A stretch of DNA of 9,262 nucleotides. Source: Candidatus Omnitrophota bacterium. Lineage in GTDB: Bacteria; Omnitrophota; Gorgyraeia; Duberdicusellales; 4484-171. The translations under genes were made by a program, and so were the position numbers. The DNA lies in the NCBI GenBank assembly GCA_016939345.1, contig JAFGHG010000112.1, positions 1-9,262 of the forward strand, given 5' to 3'. Within the stretch, counting starts at the first letter, position 1. Each line of letters begins with the position of its first letter. Positions 1-6,436 of this stretch are shown here, in pieces. Below the pieces are notes generated by a model that saw nothing but the letters and a program-made list of their open reading frames with translations, did no database searches and was not told the origin of the DNA.

Positions 1-771
1 AAAATCTGTTCTTTAGCCGGATCATTTGCCGGCCATAAAATAAAAGCTATTGGCATAGGGGCACCGGGGATAATCAATATTCAGGAAGGTTTTATTTATT
101 ATCTCCCTAATATTCCCGGCTGGAAAAACTTTCCCCTAAAAAAAATCCTAGAGAAAAGGTTAAAGATCCCTGTAGTGATAGATAACGATGCAAATGTTTT
201 TGCCTTGGCCGAAAGCTGTTTGGGGGCAGGCAAGGGAAAGACCAGATCAATTTTTTTGACCCTGGGTACAGGTTTGGGCGGGGCTGTGGTAATAAACGGC
301 AGACTACTTCAAACTTCAGCCAGTGCCCAGGAGCTAGGCCACGTACCAATAAATTTAAAAGGAAGGCTGTGTGGCTGTGGAGCAAGAGGCTGTATCGAGA
401 CTGAGGTAGGCAATAAATACCTTTTGAAAAAATATAAACAGATTAAGAAGAACTGCCCTGAAGGAATAGAAATAAAAGACCTTTATCATAAAGCCTTAAA
501 AGGTGAAAGAGAAGCGTTAAAGGTCTGGAAGGATTTTTCAAAGGCTTTAGGCAAGTTTCTGGGAGGTATGATTAATATCTTCAATCCCGAAGTCATAATT
601 TTCGGCGGCGGTGTTTCCGGTGCCTTTAATTTTTTTAAACCCTTTGTTTATAAGGCAATTAAGGAGCAGGCTATGTGGCCTAATCTAAAGGATTTAAAAC
701 TGCAAAAAGCAAGGTTAAAAGATGCAGGCATAATAGGAGCAGGGCTGCTGGCCAGAGCAAGCTGTAATTAG
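1..771 (+). CDS. ROK-family sugar kinase (glucokinase-like), 5' end cut by the window edge
   Basis: The frame is open from base 1 to the TAG at 769-771, giving 256 residues. ROK kinases are usually about 310 residues, so roughly 50-60 N-terminal residues, including the first ATP-binding motif, lie outside. Counting from the window edge, the visible ROK features are GIGAPGII (18-25), DNDAN (61-65, catalytic Asp expected at D63), LGTGLGG (88-94), ELGH (111-114) and the zinc-binding CGCGARGCIE (124-133). The zinc ligands would be H114, C124, C126 and C131. The family phosphorylates the 6-hydroxyl of glucose or related hexoses (ManNAc, GlcNAc, fructose) using ATP in the cytoplasm. ROK transcription repressors share this fold but carry an N-terminal helix-turn-helix; that part is missing here, although the intact catalytic motifs favour a kinase. 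Substrate cannot be read from sequence. The transaldolase gene follows after 21 bases, consistent with one transcript. The ATG at 175 is internal, not the true start. Confidence 0.9.
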   Translation, partial: KICSLAGSFAGHKIKAIGIGAPGIINIQEGFIYYLPNIPGWKNFPLKKILEKRLKIPVVIDNDANVFALAESCLGAGKGKTRSIFLTLGTGLGGAVVINGRLLQTSASAQELGHVPINLKGRLCGCGARGCIETEVGNKYLLKKYKQIKKNCPEGIEIKDLYHKALKGEREALKVWKDFSKALGKFLGGMINIFNPEVIIFGGGVSGAFNFFKPFVYKAIKEQAMWPNLKDLKLQKARLKDAGIIGAGLLARASCN

Positions 772-792
772 CTTTTAACTTTAAGGCGAAAG

Positions 793-1452
793 ATGAAATT
801 ATTTATCGATACAGCTAACATTGAAGAGATTGAAAAAGCCAATTCTTACGGCGTCCTTGACGGCGTCACCACCAACCCAACTTTATTATCGAAAGAAGGT
901 GCCGAGCCTTTGTCTCAATTAAAAAAAATATGTTCCATAGTCAAAGGTCCTGTAAGCGCAGAGGTTACTTCTCTTGAAGCTAAAGGTATGGTTAAAGAGG
1001 CAGGAGAGCTTTCTGAAATTTCATCTAATATAGTTATCAAGGTTCCATCTACCGTTGAGGGGTTAAAAGCCACCAAGGAGCTTTCTGACGCAGGCATAAA
1101 AACAAACCTGACTCTTTGTTTTTCTCCATCTCAAGCATTATTAGTTGCAAAAGCCGGAGCTGCTTATGTTTCTCCTTTTGTCGGCAGGCTCGATGATGTA
1201 TCAACAGACGGCATGCAGCTCATTGAAGATATAAGGCTGATATATGATAATTACAATATTGCTACACAGATAATAGCCGCTTCGGTAAGGCACCCTATAC
1301 ACTTTTTGGAGTCGGCCCGTATGGGAGCTGATGTGGCAACAGTGCCTTTTAGCGTGATTGAAAAACTGATGAATCATCCTTTGACCGATATAGGCATAAG
1401 AAGGTTTTTAGATGACTGGGCAAAATTAAAGACAGGCCTTGAAAAAAAATGA
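793..1452 (+). CDS. tal: Small transaldolase, TalC/fructose-6-phosphate aldolase family
   Basis: A complete 219-residue protein, the normal length of the small TalC/FSA class. It forms a TIM barrel with a Schiff-base lysine and transfers dihydroxyacetone units in the non-oxidative pentose phosphate pathway. Visible landmarks are LFIDTANI (3-10, with D6), GVTTNPTLL (24-32), VIKVPST (81-87, catalytic K83), SPFVGRLDD (127-135) and ADVATVP (179-185). Two positions separate transaldolases from fructose-6-phosphate aldolases. Transaldolases have Glu where FSA has Gln (E57 in AEVTSLE), and Phe where FSA has Tyr (F129 in SPFVGR). Both point to true transaldolase; this is inference from family knowledge. 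The start is ATG 793 with a modest ribosome site (AAGGCG, 783-788). An A8 run lies directly before the TGA stop, and the lptD reading frame overlaps or follows immediately, suggesting translational coupling. Co-location with a sugar kinase fits a role in sugar-phosphate supply. Confidence 0.93.
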   Translation: MKLFIDTANIEEIEKANSYGVLDGVTTNPTLLSKEGAEPLSQLKKICSIVKGPVSAEVTSLEAKGMVKEAGELSEISSNIVIKVPSTVEGLKATKELSDAGIKTNLTLCFSPSQALLVAKAGAAYVSPFVGRLDDVSTDGMQLIEDIRLIYDNYNIATQIIAASVRHPIHFLESARMGADVATVPFSVIEKLMNHPLTDIGIRRFLDDWAKLKTGLEKK

Positions 1453-1462
1453 AATACTTCAT

Positions 1463-3646
1463 ATGATCAGAATGAAAAGTTTTCTTGAGTCATTTATGGC
1501 TTTAAATCTCTTTTTTCTTTTCTTTCTGCTTCCAATTTCAGCTTTTAGCCAGGATAAGATCATTCCGGTAGTAGTTGATGGCGATGAGATAAACTATCTT
1601 CAGGATCAAGGCAAGGTGTCAGCCAAGGGCAATGTAAAGATGAAATATAAAGAGGTCGAGCTTTACTGCGATGAAGCTGAATATGACGTGAACAACAACC
1701 TTGCTTATGTAAAAGGCGAAGTAAAGATAGTACGTGAGGGCTCGACTATTTTCGGCAGGGATGTTATTTATGATTTTAATAATTTCAATGCCCAGATGCA
1801 GGATGTAAGGGTTGAAGACCCGCCGCTCTACGGAGGAGCCAGGGGAAGCGTAAAACAGGGAAAAGACAGCTATACCCTTGAAGGCGCTTCCCTTACCACT
1901 TGTGATTTAGCTGAACCCCATTATCGGCTTATTGCCAAAAAAGTCACGGTCTACCCCGGCGATAAAGTCGTAGCCAAGAATGTGATTTTAAAAGTCGGTA
2001 AAGTCCCTGTTTTCTATATCCCCTTTTTTTCTCAGTCCTTAAAAGACAAGGCTTTTCAATTTGAGATATATCCGGGAAAAAATAAAGAATGGGGCTACTA
2101 CCTTCTTACCCGCTGGAGATACACCCTTAATGACCAGAACAAAGGCAAGCTTTTTATTGACTGGTATGATAAACGCGGTCTGGGTTTAGGTATAGCCCAT
2201 AAGATGGAGACAAAGAAATTCGGTGAAGCCGTTATACAGTATTACCGTTTGGAAGATGACCTTTACGATTTGTTTAACCGTAAAGAATTTTTCGATATCT
2301 ATCCTGACCGCAGAAGTATTCCCGATAAACGGCTTGAGGATGACCGCTATAAGGGCCAGTTTTTTTACAGCTGGAATCCAAATCCCAGGCTTTCAATAAA
2401 AAGCGAATATCATAAGTTTTCAGATGAGTTTTTTATGAAAGATTTTTTTGAACGTGAATATAATATTGAACCTCATCCCAAAACCTACACACTTATTAAT
2501 TACAGCATGGATAAGTCTTCAGTTTCTTTGCTTGCCCAGAAAAAAGTTAATCCATTCTGGTCAGACCTGGAGTATCTTCCCCAGCTCGAATATAATTTTT
2601 ACAGGCAGAACATAGGTAATAGCAATTTTTATTTTCAGTCTAAGGATTTATTTTCTAATTTGAAAATGAATTATGCCAGAGCAGAGAACGACGATACCCT
2701 GCGTTTTCATACCCATAATGTTTTAAGTTATCAAAATAACATCAAGTGGCTTGAGATCAATCCCTATGTTGGCCCTTATGTTACCTATTATTCTAAAAGG
2801 CCTGGTGCTGATTTAGGCGATGTATGGAGGGTAACACCTGCTTTTGGAACCACATTAAGCACAAAGATTTTTAAGTATGTTAATATGGGTTGGAGTATGT
2901 TTGGGGAGAGAATAGATAAAATACGCCATGTAATCACCCCTGAAGTCCAGTATAGCTACCGCCATAAACCAACAGCTTCTGATGAGGATATATTCCAATT
3001 TGACGAATATGACCGCCGTTCAAGAGGAGAGGCAGTAACCTTTACCCTGAAGAATAAATTGCAGGCGAAAAATGAGGAGACCGGAGAGATATGGGACCTG
3101 GTTTATTTCAGTCCGGCTGTAGAATACACCATACATCCCGAAGGAAAAGGCAGCCACTTTACGAGCGTGATTGCCGATATGGAGCTTTATCCCACAAAGA
3201 ATATCTCTTTAGCTGCAGATACTCTTTATGATGTCCCCACTCAAAAATTTTTAGAGGTCAATGCTGACCTTAAATTCCGCGGCAAATTCAAGGTAATGGA
3301 GAACGGCGAGGAAGTTGAAAGAGAAAAGTATTCATTTGCTTTAGGCCACAGGTATCTTCGTGACGACAGCAGCCTTGGCACCCTTGATTTTGAATACCGT
3401 TTAAGCCCAAAACTTCAATTTCGAAGCTATCTGCGCTATGAATATACAACCGATGATATTGAAAGGCAGCAGTATGCTTTTCGTCAAGATCTTCACTGCT
3501 GGTGGATGGATTTAGGTTTGGATATCGACAGGCACCAGAGAGGCGGCAAAGACCTTACTTTCTGGGTCGCTTTTACTTTAAAGGCCTTTCCTGATATTTC
3601 TTTTGACTTTGACCAGACTTATAAAGGCGCCAAGACAAGATATTAA
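1463..3646 (+). CDS. lptD: LPS-assembly outer membrane protein LptD (OstA)
   Basis: LptD inserts lipopolysaccharide into the outer leaflet of the outer membrane. From ATG 1463 the protein has 727 residues; E. coli LptD has 784. A signal peptide is clear: basic start, hydrophobic stretch at 13-28, and a signal peptidase I-type site AFS|Q after residue 29. An OstA/LptA-like beta-jellyroll domain follows at about 34-177, with repeated strands such as SAKGNVKM and VKGEVKIV. Then comes the LptD signature VGKVPVFYIPFF (from about 178), and the rest is a beta-barrel rich in aromatic and charged strands. Cysteines are C69, C147 (in TTCDLAEP) and C679 (in HCWW). The last two match the positions of the interdomain disulfide in E. 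coli LptD. The start is uncertain: the frame also allows TTG 1439 (overlapping tal by 14 bases) and ATG 1472. None has a good Shine-Dalgarno. I chose 1463 because it gives a normal signal peptide 10 bases after the tal stop. LptE is not in the window. Confidence 0.9.
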   Translation: MIRMKSFLESFMALNLFFLFFLLPISAFSQDKIIPVVVDGDEINYLQDQGKVSAKGNVKMKYKEVELYCDEAEYDVNNNLAYVKGEVKIVREGSTIFGRDVIYDFNNFNAQMQDVRVEDPPLYGGARGSVKQGKDSYTLEGASLTTCDLAEPHYRLIAKKVTVYPGDKVVAKNVILKVGKVPVFYIPFFSQSLKDKAFQFEIYPGKNKEWGYYLLTRWRYTLNDQNKGKLFIDWYDKRGLGLGIAHKMETKKFGEAVIQYYRLEDDLYDLFNRKEFFDIYPDRRSIPDKRLEDDRYKGQFFYSWNPNPRLSIKSEYHKFSDEFFMKDFFEREYNIEPHPKTYTLINYSMDKSSVSLLAQKKVNPFWSDLEYLPQLEYNFYRQNIGNSNFYFQSKDLFSNLKMNYARAENDDTLRFHTHNVLSYQNNIKWLEINPYVGPYVTYYSKRPGADLGDVWRVTPAFGTTLSTKIFKYVNMGWSMFGERIDKIRHVITPEVQYSYRHKPTASDEDIFQFDEYDRRSRGEAVTFTLKNKLQAKNEETGEIWDLVYFSPAVEYTIHPEGKGSHFTSVIADMELYPTKNISLAADTLYDVPTQKFLEVNADLKFRGKFKVMENGEEVEREKYSFALGHRYLRDDSSLGTLDFEYRLSPKLQFRSYLRYEYTTDDIERQQYAFRQDLHCWWMDLGLDIDRHQRGGKDLTFWVAFTLKAFPDISFDFDQTYKGAKTRY

Positions 3647-3652
3647 AGGAAG
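3645..3652 (+). promoter_or_regulatory. Ribosome binding site deciding the ugd start
   Basis: AAAGGAAG lies 4 bases before ATG 3657 (6 bases from the AGGA core) and overlaps the lptD stop codon (3644-3646). It supports ATG 3657 over the more upstream TTG 3603 in the same frame, and suggests coupled translation with lptD. Confidence 0.7.
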
Positions 3653-3656
3653 CAAT

Positions 3657-5003
3657 ATGACATCACCAAAAAAACTTAAAAAGAAAAAGTATACAAAAAG
3701 ATATTCTATCTGTGTAGTCGGGGCCGGCCATGTCGGGCTTGTCGCTGCAGCCTGTTTCGCTGAACTAAACCATAAGGTTGTATGTGTTGACAGCGATGAG
3801 CATAGGATACAGTCTTTGAAGAAAAAAAAGCTACCCTTTTACGAACCTGAGCTTGAGCCTCTGGTCAAAAAAAATATTAAAAGCGGCAATCTAAGTTTTT
3901 CTTCGGCTTTAGGAGAGGGGATAAAAAAATCAGAGGTGATTTTTCTTGCCGTAGGCACACCGCCGCAGGTAGACGGCTCGGCAGACTTAAGTTCTGTGGA
4001 GAATGTAGCCCGGATCGTAGCCAGAAACCTTGACTCTTATAAATTAATAGTAGAGAAATCGACTGTCCCCGTAAAGACCGGAAGAAAAGTCAAGGAAGCT
4101 ATCCACCGTTATAAGAAAAGTAATGTTGATTTTGATGTTGCCTCAAACCCCGAATTCCTCAGAGAGGGAAAAGCAGTGTATGATTTTTTCTATCCCGATC
4201 GGATAGTGGTAGGTGTGGAATCAAAAAGGGCAGAGAATATACTCAAGGATATTTACGCATCCTTAAAAACACCTTTGATTGTAACCGATATAAATACCGC
4301 AGAGCTGATTAAACATGCTTCCAACTCTTTTCTGGCGACAAAAATATCCTTTATAAACGTAGTTTCTCATATATGTGATTTGGCCGGAGCTGATGTGGAA
4401 AAGGTTTCTTTGGCCATGGGGCTCGATAAAAGGATAGGCAAAGAATTTCTTCAGGCAGGTATAGGCTACGGAGGAAGCTGTTTCCCTAAAGACGTAGCGG
4501 CTTTTATCTACATAGCAAAAAAATTAGGCTATGAACTAAATCTTTTAAAAGAGGTTGAAAACATAAACAAGGAGCAGTGGATTCGTTTTGTTGAGAAGGT
4601 TAAAGAACATCTGTGGATACTGCGTGACAAGAAAATAGCAATACTTGGTCTTTCTTTTAAGCCTGATACCGATGATATGCGCTGTGCGCCCTCGGTTAAT
4701 ATCATAGAATCTTTTATTAATGAAGGGGCTCATCTAATACTATTCGATCCACAAGCCCAAAACCAGGCCAAAAAGATATTTAAGACATCAAGTAAGCTTA
4801 AATTTTCACAAGACCCTTATTCAGCGGTTAAAGACTGCGATTGCCTTTGTTTTTTGACTGAATGGGATCAATTCCATAAGCTTGATTTTAAAAAGATCAA
4901 GAAATTAATGCATTATCCCTTTATTGCTGACGGCAGAAATATGTTCGATGGCGATGCTTTGCGTAAATTAGAATTTGATTATATTGGAATGGGAAAACTA
5001 TAA
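3657..5003 (+). CDS. ugd: UDP-glucose 6-dehydrogenase
   Basis: This cytoplasmic enzyme makes UDP-glucuronate from UDP-glucose in two NAD-dependent oxidations. The protein has 448 residues, normal for the family. The NAD-binding Rossmann fold starts at VVGAGHVG (20-27), with acidic D45 ending the second strand. Then come AVGTPP (98-103), EKSTVP (133-138), SNPEFLREG (163-171), a central domain with K219 and N223 in ELIKHASNSFLATK, and the catalytic cysteine C275 in GYGGSCFPKD. The C-terminal UDP-binding domain carries LGLSFKPDTDDMR (330-342). GGSCFPKD and FKPDTDDMR are the UDP-glucose type rather than the UDP-GlcNAc/ManNAc type. The first 16 residues are an unusual lysine-rich extension (see findings). 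The start is ATG 3657, 10 bases after the lptD stop. UDP-glucuronate made here can feed the decarboxylase at 7402-8331. The partial duplication of function with the next gene is only at fold level; the two have different substrate signatures. Confidence 0.93.
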   Translation: MTSPKKLKKKKYTKRYSICVVGAGHVGLVAAACFAELNHKVVCVDSDEHRIQSLKKKKLPFYEPELEPLVKKNIKSGNLSFSSALGEGIKKSEVIFLAVGTPPQVDGSADLSSVENVARIVARNLDSYKLIVEKSTVPVKTGRKVKEAIHRYKKSNVDFDVASNPEFLREGKAVYDFFYPDRIVVGVESKRAENILKDIYASLKTPLIVTDINTAELIKHASNSFLATKISFINVVSHICDLAGADVEKVSLAMGLDKRIGKEFLQAGIGYGGSCFPKDVAAFIYIAKKLGYELNLLKEVENINKEQWIRFVEKVKEHLWILRDKKIAILGLSFKPDTDDMRCAPSVNIIESFINEGAHLILFDPQAQNQAKKIFKTSSKLKFSQDPYSAVKDCDCLCFLTEWDQFHKLDFKKIKKLMHYPFIADGRNMFDGDALRKLEFDYIGMGKL

Positions 5004-5099
5004 GTTTTTGGAGGATTTCATCAACCCCCGCCGCTGTTTTTATCCGCTTTTGCCTTATTTTAATATTGCTCTAAATCAGGATTTTATTTAGTTCTAAAA
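5004..5099 (+). other. 96-base intergenic gap, possible internal promoter or leader
   Basis: This is the largest gap in the window and separates ugd from the WbpA-like gene. It holds no convincing gene and no hairpin followed by a T-run, so no terminator is seen. A GGAGGA at 5010-5015 looks like a Shine-Dalgarno but has no ATG, GTG or TTG at suitable spacing. A T-rich, AT-rich second half contains TTGCCT (5050-5055) with CTAAAT (5071-5076) 15 bases further on; this is a poor promoter match. CTAAAT at 5071-5076 pairs with ATTTAG at 5086-5091 as a short inverted repeat just before the start codon. The gap could hold a secondary transcription start, but this is inference. Confidence 0.3.
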
Positions 5100-6404
5100 A
5101 TGGACTGGGAAAAAATATTAAGGAATAGGATATTAAAAAAACAGGCTAAAATTTGTATTATCGGCCTGGGTTATGTAGGTCTGCCTTTAGCAGTCGCTTT
5201 TAACAGAAAAGGCTTTTTTGTCTGGGGTTTGGATAATAACCCCAGACGCATAAACAACCTTAATAAAGGTATAAGATATATTGTAGATATCGACCCCAAA
5301 GAGGTTTTAAAGAATATAAAACAAAAAAAGTTTTTTCCCACAACCCAGGCTAAAGTCTTAAAAGAATCCGATGTTATAATAATATGCGTTCCTACGCCAT
5401 TGCGCAAAGTAAAGATACCTGATATTTCTTATATTCTTAAAGCCGCAAAAGATGCCAAAAAATATTTAAGAAAGGGCCAGCTTATAATTCTTGAAAGCAC
5501 ATCATTTCCTACGACTACCAGGACGATAGTCCTTCCTATACTAAAACAGTCAGGGTTGAAAGAGGAAAAAGATTTTTTTCTTTGCTTTTCTCCCGAAAGA
5601 GTAAATCCTGGAGACAGAGAGCATCCTTTGATCAAAATACCTAAAATAGTTGGAGGATTATCGCCTAAAAGCACAAAAATAGCTAATTGTCTTTATTCAA
5701 AAATAATAAATAAAGTCTATAATGTCTCTTCTCCTGAAGTGGCTGAAAGCTGCAAGCTTCTTGAGAATACTTTTCGTTTGGTTAATATAGCCTTGGTCAA
5801 TGAGTTTGCTGTCGTTGCCCATAAACTGGGAATAAATGTTTGGGAGGTTGTTGAGGCAGCCAAGACCAAGCCCTTCGGTTACATGCCTTTTTACCCCGGA
5901 CCGGGCGTTGGAGGGCATTGCATTCCTGACGACCCTGTTTATTTATCCTGGAAAGCTAAAAAACTTGGGTTTAAAACCAAGATGATTGATTTGGCATCAT
6001 ACATGAATCATTTTATGCCCAGATACGTATTTTGCAGGATAAAAGACATTTTAGACCAGAAAAAAGTCCTTCTGCGGGGCGCTAAGATACTTATAATGGG
6101 TGTAACATATAAGAAAGATGTTAAGGACTTAAGAGAATCGCCGGCCCTTGATATAATCGAGCTTCTGCAAAAGCAAAATGCCAGGGTCAGTTTTTATGAC
6201 CCTTTAATCCCTTTTTTAAAGATAAATGCTATTAATTTAAAGCGGATATCTTTGGCCGGGAAGTCTTTAAATAAGTTTGATTGTGTAGTTATAATCACTG
6301 ATAATTCAAATGTAGACTATATGTCGCTGAGAAAAAAAGCCAAGTTTATTTTTGACACTCGTAATGTCTATAAAAAAGACTATAATAACGTTATCAGGCT
6401 TTAA
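5100..6404 (+). CDS. wbpA: Nucleotide-sugar dehydrogenase, UDP-GlcNAc 6-dehydrogenase (WbpA/TviB) type
   Basis: A complete 434-residue member of the UDP-glucose/GDP-mannose dehydrogenase family, predicted to oxidise UDP-GlcNAc to UDP-GlcNAc uronate with NAD. The Rossmann motif IGLGYVGLPLA is at 21-31, D45 ends the second strand, CVPTPL is at 96-101, ESTSFPTTT at 132-140 and FSPERVNPG at 163-171. The central helix has K219, N223 and R226. Catalytic C274 sits in FYPGPGVGGHCIPDDPVYL (264-282). The C-terminal domain carries MGVTYKKDVKDLRESPAL (333-350). The PGPG-x-GGHCIP-x-DPxYL and YKKDVxDLRESP patterns separate it from UDP-glucose dehydrogenases and resemble WbpA more than WecC (UDP-ManNAc), though WecC-type activity cannot be excluded. 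ATG 5100 has no recognisable Shine-Dalgarno, but no ATG, GTG or TTG precedes it back to an in-frame stop at 5061. A perfect 10-base-pair inverted repeat lies in codons 41-50. The epimerase follows 32 bases later. Confidence 0.88.
   Translation: MDWEKILRNRILKKQAKICIIGLGYVGLPLAVAFNRKGFFVWGLDNNPRRINNLNKGIRYIVDIDPKEVLKNIKQKKFFPTTQAKVLKESDVIIICVPTPLRKVKIPDISYILKAAKDAKKYLRKGQLIILESTSFPTTTRTIVLPILKQSGLKEEKDFFLCFSPERVNPGDREHPLIKIPKIVGGLSPKSTKIANCLYSKIINKVYNVSSPEVAESCKLLENTFRLVNIALVNEFAVVAHKLGINVWEVVEAAKTKPFGYMPFYPGPGVGGHCIPDDPVYLSWKAKKLGFKTKMIDLASYMNHFMPRYVFCRIKDILDQKKVLLRGAKILIMGVTYKKDVKDLRESPALDIIELLQKQNARVSFYDPLIPFLKINAINLKRISLAGKSLNKFDCVVIITDNSNVDYMSLRKKAKFIFDTRNVYKKDYNNVIRL
5220..5247. repeat. 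Perfect 10-base inverted repeat (hairpin) inside the WbpA-like gene
   Basis: GTCTGGGGTT (5220-5229) is the exact reverse complement of AACCCCAGAC (5238-5247), with an 8-base loop TGGATAAT. The next outer pair would be a T-G wobble. It spans codons 41-50 (VWGLDNNPRR) of the dehydrogenase. It is not followed by a T-run on either strand, so it does not look like an intrinsic terminator. Confidence 0.6.
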
Positions 6405-6422
6405 AAATCAGCAGTTAGCCAG

Positions 6423-6430
6423 AAGGAAAG
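6423..6430 (+). promoter_or_regulatory. Ribosome binding site of the epimerase gene
   Basis: AAGGAAAG lies in the 32-base gap after the dehydrogenase stop and ends 6 bases before ATG 6437. It supports that start, in contrast to the dehydrogenase upstream, which has no visible Shine-Dalgarno. Confidence 0.6.
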
Positions 6431-6436
6431 ATAATT

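Noticed and set aside
107..385. 92-codon minus-strand open frame
   Set aside because: It lies opposite the ROK kinase frame with its conserved motifs, has no recognisable domain, and reads as a shadow. The same applies to minus-strand frames at 915-1097, 4545-4733, 5171-5407, 5429-5674, 5697-5918, 6415-6660 and 7744-7944.
3603..3656. Upstream TTG start for ugd, adding 18 residues
   Set aside because: It overlaps the end of lptD by 44 bases, has no ribosome site, and ATG 3657 has a good one (AAAGGAAG).
3722..3729. GGCCGGCC palindrome
   Set aside because: An 8-base palindrome within the GAGHVG codons of ugd; expected by chance and with no associated structure.
5010..5074. GGAGGA followed by a short open frame in the gap
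   Set aside because: No ATG, GTG or TTG lies at usable spacing; reading from ATT gives only 19 residues with no known family.
5211..5247. T6 run next to the 10-bp hairpin as an intrinsic terminator
   Set aside because: The T-run (about 5214-5219) precedes the stem on the plus strand and becomes an A-run on the minus strand, so neither direction has the stem-then-T arrangement.
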